DNA of 24,992 nt from Bacteroidota bacterium (GTDB lineage: Bacteria > Bacteroidota > Bacteroidia > CAIKAF01): contig JAEZEQ010000009.1 in assembly GCA_023432985.1 (NCBI GenBank), positions 1 to 24,992 of the forward strand, read 5' to 3'. The notes beneath the pieces were generated by a model, which was given only the letters and a program-made list of their open reading frames with translations, searched no databases and had not been told where the DNA came from. Of the stretch, positions 20,748 through 24,992 are shown one piece after another. The translations under genes were made by a program, and so were the position numbers. How positions within the stretch are numbered: the first letter of the stretch is position 1; each line of letters opens with the position of its first letter.

Positions 20748-23709
20748 ATCGTATTAGATTTATATGTCCGCTTATTTGCTTGCTTACGCCATCCATATGC
20801 CTGTAATCGATGCGATAGACATAGGTGCCGCTGTGTACGGGTTTGGATATGTCGTTATGGTAACCACCATTCCAGCCTTCATAGATATTTTTGCTGTCGA
20901 GTATAATATTTCCCCAACGGTCGAATATGCGTAGGTTATAATCGCTGAGATAACTCATCATGGGTTTCCATACATCGTTCAGATTATCTTTTCTTCCCGG
21001 GGTATATGAATTGGGAATAAATATTTGTGCACCCGGTTCCACTTCAATAGACATAGTTATGCTGTCTACACACATTATATTGGTGGCAATTTGTGTAATA
21101 TCGTGCCATCCCGGATTTTGGAAACTGTGTATTACTTGCGAACCACTGCCTATAAATATCCCGTTTGTATAATAATCGACCGAGGTATAATTGGCCGTTG
21201 TGGTTTGAATAACCAAGGGTTTTATGTCGACCTGGGCCGGACTATTTGTGGTGAATCCCGGTATAGGATAAGGCACTACGTTTACCATCACCTGATCGGT
21301 GTTTTGACATTGGTTGGCATCGGTTCCCGTAACGGTATATAGGCCGGATGCGAGCGGAATAAATGGAATCCCATCGCTTATATTCCCCGACCAAACATAA
21401 CTGATGGCGCCACTTCCCTGCAGACTAATGCTGCTGCCTTCGCAAATTTGCTGATCGGGACCTGCATTTACTGCCGGCAAAGGATGTACGGTCACGGTGA
21501 TTTGGTCTGTATTCGAACAGTTATTCAAGTCGGTCCCCGTCACCGTATAAACAAGAGTATTATTCGGAAAAAATGCGATATTATCTGTTACCCCATTATC
21601 CCATACATAGGTGCTTGCACCCGATCCGGACAAGGTGGCAGGGTCGCCTATGCATACGGCAAAATCTGTTCCTGCATCTACTAAGGGCAGGTTGTGTACG
21701 GTGACTACTACCTGATCGGTATCGTTACAACTGTTGAGATCGGTGCCAATTACGGTATAGGTTAAAGTTTGGGTTGGGAAAAAGGCTTGTGCGTCGGTGA
21801 CGCCATTATCCCAAGCATAGCTTTGAGCCCCACTTCCGCTGAGTGTAACGTCCTCGTTTATACAAATGGCCTGGTCTATTCCGGCATCTACAATCGGATT
21901 GGGGTTTACGGTAACGATGACCTGATCGCTCTGTACACAGCCATTGCTATCGGTTCCGGTTAGGGTATAGGTGGTCGTGGTAGAAACATAAAAGGAAACG
22001 CTGTCCGTTATCCCATTATCCCAACTATAGGTCTCGGCTCCACTACCATAAAGCATATATTCGCTGTTGAAACAAAGAGCAGTATCGTTTCCGGCAAAGA
22101 CATTGGGCAAGGGAAGTATGCCCACGCTAACGGTTGAAGTGTCCTCACATCCATTCGCATCCGTACCGGTTACCGTATAAGTAAGGGTTTGATTTGGAGT
22201 AAATGAAATGCCGTTTGTGATTCCATTATCCCAAGTATAGTTGATTGCTCCGGAACCGGAAAGGGAGAGGCTTTCGCCCAAACATATGGCTGTATCGGCA
22301 GGTGCATTTACTACAGGAAGGGGGTTTACGATTACGCTTACGGTATCGTGGGTAACACAACTGTATCGATCGGTTGTGGTGAGTATATAATCGGTGTTTT
22401 GTGTGGGAGTAACGGGATTCGAAAGGGTTGTAACCCCATTGTCCCACGCATAGGTATAAGGAGCCGAACCCAAAATGCTTGAGGAAGCCAAGAGGGGAGC
22501 CGTGTCGTTGAGACAGATGGTTAAATCGGAACCGGCATTGGCAACGGGACATAAATTGAATTCTATAATGCTTTGTGCATTCCCAATATCACAAGGTAAA
22601 TCGTTCCAAAGTCCGTTCGGATATATTTGAGTACAATCTTCATTTCCGGAATTATTCGGTTCTCCGGCAGCCCAATTGGTATAGGTAATAGACGCTTGGT
22701 CATACCATACAAAATTACCCTCTTGCACTTCATCGCTGAAGCCAATCCAAATAATGCTGCTGACTGTGGGGTCGTTCAAATTATTTAAGGCATTCATGAT
22801 GCAATCGTTTTCGGCCTGATTTTGAATGGAAATTAGATTAGCCCCGAATGTATTGGCATAGGCCTGTGCTTGCGCACCCGACATGGGGGTTTTGTTCAGG
22901 AAATAGACCGAACAATCGTCGGAACAATGCGGCAATTCTACCACATTCTCACCGGCCAAGGCATTTCGAATGGCATTTATATCGCAATTGTGTAAATCGG
23001 GATCGGGACATCCGAATGGATTGTTTCCAAATTCGCAGGGACATACATCATTGTCGTTTGTGTATCCATCCCCGTCATTATCTGTTGGGGCAGTCGTATT
23101 TGCCTGAAGCAATAAACCGTATGGATTGCTTGTTCCACCGGGCGAATTCTCAACTAAGATATCTATAGTGTTCAGACCCACAAGCCAAGGGCCGACCAAT
23201 TGAATTGTAATGGGAAATCCTTGCGTAAAACCGGAGCCGCTAATCCCCGTGGGATTGCCATTGACATATATATCGATTATGCTATTGTCGACATAGCCGT
23301 CGAAATCCAAAACAAAACTATTGGGATTGGTAACACTTATTCCATTGCAATCGGCAGGTAAATCTAGGGTTAATCTAAAATATCTAAATCCAAACGTAGC
23401 GTTTAAGTTGCAATTTGCGCCTTGACCGGTTATCCAATTTGCACCCGGTAAAGGATCTGCCCAACTGCCCGGTGCACAGTTGTTTTGTATTAAGGCCGGA
23501 GTGTAAACAGGACCCGAACCATTGGGGGAACCCGGATTTGTATTATACCACTGCGAAACAGTCCAAATAGGATCCAGCTGCCCAACTGAATCTTGACCGG
23601 TGGAAAGACTAGATGGATTTGGGAAAAATTGAGCGTGTAGAGAGGTGCTAGCGCATTGTACTATTAGAAAGAAGATAAGTAGTTCAAGTGCTATTTGCTT
23701 GTTTTTCAT
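20746..23709 (-). CDS. Secreted modular surface protein: TSP3-like, C-type lectin, Ig/PKD-like repeats, type B T9SS sorting domain
   Basis: A 987-residue exported protein. The signal peptide is about 1-27 (LLIFFLIVQCASTSLHA, then Q). Residues 28-205 resemble a jelly-roll carbohydrate-binding-like domain. A calcium-type segment TDNDGDGYTNDNDVCP (209-224) resembles a thrombospondin type 3 repeat. Residues 262-388 form a C-type lectin fold with EPNN (350-353), ED (357-358) and WND (368-370), the full canonical calcium/sugar ligand set. Next come one 77-residue and five exactly 70-residue Ig/PKD-like repeats (389-815) and a seventh, different domain (816-892). The CHU_C gliding-type C-terminal domain (893-987) has IFIPNSYTP, LRIFDRWGNII and GWNG, the type B T9SS signal. 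A role in adhesion or polysaccharide binding at the cell surface is inferred. Confidence 0.9.
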   Translation of the reverse strand: MKNKQIALELLIFFLIVQCASTSLHAQFFPNPSSLSTGQDSVGQLDPIWTVSQWYNTNPGSPNGSGPVYTPALIQNNCAPGSWADPLPGANWITGQGANCNLNATFGFRYFRLTLDLPADCNGISVTNPNSFVLDFDGYVDNSIIDIYVNGNPTGISGSGFTQGFPITIQLVGPWLVGLNTIDILVENSPGGTSNPYGLLLQANTTAPTDNDGDGYTNDNDVCPCEFGNNPFGCPDPDLHNCDINAIRNALAGENVVELPHCSDDCSVYFLNKTPMSGAQAQAYANTFGANLISIQNQAENDCIMNALNNLNDPTVSSIIWIGFSDEVQEGNFVWYDQASITYTNWAAGEPNNSGNEDCTQIYPNGLWNDLPCDIGNAQSIIEFNLCPVANAGSDLTICLNDTAPLLASSSILGSAPYTYAWDNGVTTLSNPVTPTQNTDYILTTTDRYSCVTHDTVSVIVNPLPVVNAPADTAICLGESLSLSGSGAINYTWDNGITNGISFTPNQTLTYTVTGTDANGCEDTSTVSVGILPLPNVFAGNDTALCFNSEYMLYGSGAETYSWDNGITDSVSFYVSTTTTYTLTGTDSNGCVQSDQVIVTVNPNPIVDAGIDQAICINEDVTLSGSGAQSYAWDNGVTDAQAFFPTQTLTYTVIGTDLNSCNDTDQVVVTVHNLPLVDAGTDFAVCIGDPATLSGSGASTYVWDNGVTDNIAFFPNNTLVYTVTGTDLNNCSNTDQITVTVHPLPAVNAGPDQQICEGSSISLQGSGAISYVWSGNISDGIPFIPLASGLYTVTGTDANQCQNTDQVMVNVVPYPIPGFTTNSPAQVDIKPLVIQTTTANYTSVDYYTNGIFIGSGSQVIHSFQNPGWHDITQIATNIMCVDSITMSIEVEPGAQIFIPNSYTPGRKDNLNDVWKPMMSYLSDYNLRIFDRWGNIILDSKNIYEGWNGGYHNDISKPVHSGTYVYRIDYRHMDGVSKQISGHINLIR
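21265..22545 (-). repeat. Tandem Ig/PKD-like domain repeats (1 x 77 + 5 x 70 residues)
   Basis: Read on the minus strand, 22545-22315 encodes a 77-residue first unit and 22314-21265 encodes five units of exactly 70 residues (210 bases each). Each of the 70-residue units begins near xVxAGxDxAIC and ends in a VxVxPLP-like strand. A cysteine recurs near positions 11 and 56, with LSGSGAxxYxWDNG and YTVTGTDxNxC in most. DNA identity between units is lower than protein identity, so the duplication is not recent. Confidence 0.9.
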
Positions 23710-23732
23710 GTTGGTTTGTTTATTTTAAAGTG

Positions 23733-23740
23733 CAAATTTA
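23733..23740 (-). promoter_or_regulatory. Possible -7 promoter element for the adhesin-like gene
   Basis: TAAATTTG on the minus strand fits TAnnTTTG and lies 23 bases upstream of the ATG at 23709. No TTTG or TTG is found 17-23 bases further upstream, so this is only half of a promoter. Confidence 0.4.
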
Positions 23741-23960
23741 AGTTATTTTTACATTTGTGCTATAGGTATTTGCCTGTTTCTGAAGGGCAAAATTCCCCAT
23801 CCTTTTTTTTATCGTTTCCATATTTTCATGCTATGCAGTCCCAGCCCCTCATTCTGCGCTCCTTTTACTTCTCTTTTTCCTGCATATTTTTTTCTGTTTT
23901 TTTTTCACATTTTGCTATGGGTGAAGTAATTTGTGTTAAATAGTTTAGACTTGTTTGCAA

Positions 23961-23990
23961 AAAAAAGACCCCGTCTCCAAGGTCTTTTTT
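23961..23990. terminator. Terminator after the type A T9SS protein gene
   Basis: AAAAAAGACC (23961-23970) pairs with GGTCTTTTTT (23981-23990) around a ten-base loop. The A and T tracts on both sides let it act in both directions; the useful one is the minus-strand gene ending at 24005. Confidence 0.8.
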
Positions 23991-24004
23991 CTTATTTTTT
24001 TTTC

Positions 24005-24992
24005 TTAATGTTTATGTATCACAATAGGACTTTGCAATAAGACCTCGCCCTGCGCTTTTATACGCACGGTATACACTCCGCCACTTACAGGAAGCGGACT
24101 ATAGGTATAGCTGTTGAAGCCCTCTGTTAATTCCAGATTTTTCTGTCCCACTACGCGACCTGTCATATCAATCAACTCTATATGTGCTTCGCTATAGTTT
24201 TTGTCGAGTTCGAATTCTATGGTGAAGGATTCACGGGTCGGATTCGGATAAAGTAAAACACGGCTTGCTGCATCCTGATGACAAGCTATGCTCTTGACCC
24301 CAAATATCTCGAATGACCCGTTATAGTCCACCTGCTTCAATCGATAATAGACCATGCCACGCGGTGCAGATGCATCGCTATAGCTGTATTGAAGCGGCAT
24401 ATTGCTGTTTCCTGAACCGGGAATTTCGGCAATATTTTCCCATTCTATTCCATCTATACTGCGTTGTATTTCGAAATAAGCATTGTTGATTTCGGATAGG
24501 GTAGTCCATTCTATTTCTGTCTTTTTATCCGCACAATGCAGGTCGAATGCGCCTAAGACTATAGGAAGCGGCGATACATTATTGGTTCCGGCCAACCAAA
24601 GTTCCGAGAAGGAAGGAATGCTATAGTGCAGATAGGAACCGGAAACAATTCCTGTTCCGCCTACTATGGCACCATTTGCCAAACCGCTTGCCGAAGCTGT
24701 ATGCAGCGTGGTAACTCCGCCCGTATTGCAGTTATCCGGCCAAAGATTATTCTCATTTGGTCCTGTATATTTGCTCAGCTCGAGCGAACTTAATCCGCTT
24801 ACATCGTCGTTGGGATTGGCATTTATATTGGCCACCGCCGCCAATGCTGTTACGTCACTTCCATCGATATATAAACGTATATCGGATGGAGAAACCGGAG
24901 CAATGGTCGAACTGATTAACCAGTGTCTGTTCAATGCAGCAGATGTAAATTGAGGCTGATTTACCGGACTGGTATTACAAGCCTGAATATTC
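24005..24992 (-). CDS. Surface or secreted protein with type A T9SS sorting domain, 3' part
   Basis: The C-terminal 328 residues of a larger exported protein; the frame stays open to the window edge (first complete codon AAT at 24991-24989), so the TTG at 24934 is internal. The N-terminal visible part is a beta-rich region of unknown family with ISSTIAPVSPSDIRLYIDG. After it come SPLPIVLGAFDLHC and a fibronectin-like stretch (TEIEWTTLSEINNAYFEIQR, then YYRLKQVDYNG), the usual linker before T9SS signals. The last 80 residues are a type A sorting domain: LLYPNPT, ELIDMTGRVV, GVYTVRI and a short basic end. The function of the missing part is unknown. Confidence 0.9.
   Translation of the reverse strand, partial: NIQACNTSPVNQPQFTSAALNRHWLISSTIAPVSPSDIRLYIDGSDVTALAAVANINANPNDDVSGLSSLELSKYTGPNENNLWPDNCNTGGVTTLHTASASGLANGAIVGGTGIVSGSYLHYSIPSFSELWLAGTNNVSPLPIVLGAFDLHCADKKTEIEWTTLSEINNAYFEIQRSIDGIEWENIAEIPGSGNSNMPLQYSYSDASAPRGMVYYRLKQVDYNGSFEIFGVKSIACHQDAASRVLLYPNPTRESFTIEFELDKNYSEAHIELIDMTGRVVGQKNLELTEGFNSYTYSPLPVSGGVYTVRIKAQGEVLLQSPIVIHKH

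Larger units (their letters stand above)
23710..24004. other. Intergenic region upstream of the adhesin-like gene
   Basis: 295 bases. It holds a -7-like element for the minus-strand gene (TAAATTTG read on the minus strand, 23740-23733) without a matching -33 TTTG. There is also a pyrimidine-rich, T-run-filled stretch at about 23790-23915, and the terminator at 23961-23990. I see no small gene or structured RNA. Confidence 0.55.

Noticed and set aside
23695..23943. Plus-strand frame of 82 residues upstream of the adhesin-like gene
   Set aside because: It overlaps the start of the minus-strand gene and translates pyrimidine-rich intergenic DNA into F/S/L-rich sequence without features.
24666..24953. 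Plus-strand frame of 95 residues over the type A T9SS gene
   Set aside because: Antisense shadow of a frame with a clear sorting domain; no protein features of its own.

Overview
The window looks like a chromosomal segment of a Bacteroidota (Bacteroidetes) organism. Several independent signs agree. Surface proteins end in type IX secretion sorting domains of both the type A kind (24005-24992) and the gliding/CHU_C type B kind (20746-23709). The Bacteroidota-specific DUF4295 gene follows rpmG. Rho carries a very long low-complexity insertion. Promoters have the Bacteroidota -33 TTTG / -7 TAnnTTTG form (best at 6571-6600, 8575-8604 and 20215-20246). Composition is AT-rich throughout, and I see no phage, plasmid, insertion sequence, tRNA, rRNA or CRISPR array.

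Layout. 1-1022: end of an S41 C-terminal processing protease. 1093-5426: a tight plus-strand run of a double-GNAT acyltransferase-like protein, a GT4 glycosyltransferase, phosphatidylserine synthase (pssA), purS and an M42 aminopeptidase. 5427-6693: about 1.27 kb without a credible gene, holding three copies of a long imperfect palindrome with a conserved tail, plus one REP-like double hairpin. 6694-8541: rho. 8626-8980: rpmG and the DUF4295 gene, closed by a terminator. 9046-12053: ftsY, gatB and a DinB-like protein. 12099-16225: a translationally coupled pair of a TlpA-like lipoprotein and an M1 peptidase with a large C-terminal extension. 16228-20206 (minus): a four-gene operon read nrnA, FKBP lipoprotein (GldI-like), hutI, Asp-box lipoprotein. 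20272-20691: ndk, divergent from nrnA. 20746-24992 (minus): two T9SS-exported surface proteins, the first a modular lectin/adhesin-like protein.

The genes fall into housekeeping (translation, protein targeting, transcription termination, nucleotide and phospholipid synthesis) and envelope/surface functions. Most of the window is ordinary core genome.

The best candidates for something new are as follows. (1) The mosaic palindromic repeat family at 5429-6460, where both arms of the stem change together between copies. (2) The Q/N-rich prion-like insertion of Rho. (3) The M1 peptidase with a putative outer-membrane barrel. (4) The secreted protein combining a complete EPN/WND C-type lectin domain with five exact 70-residue repeats. 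All family assignments come from reading motifs; no database search was run.
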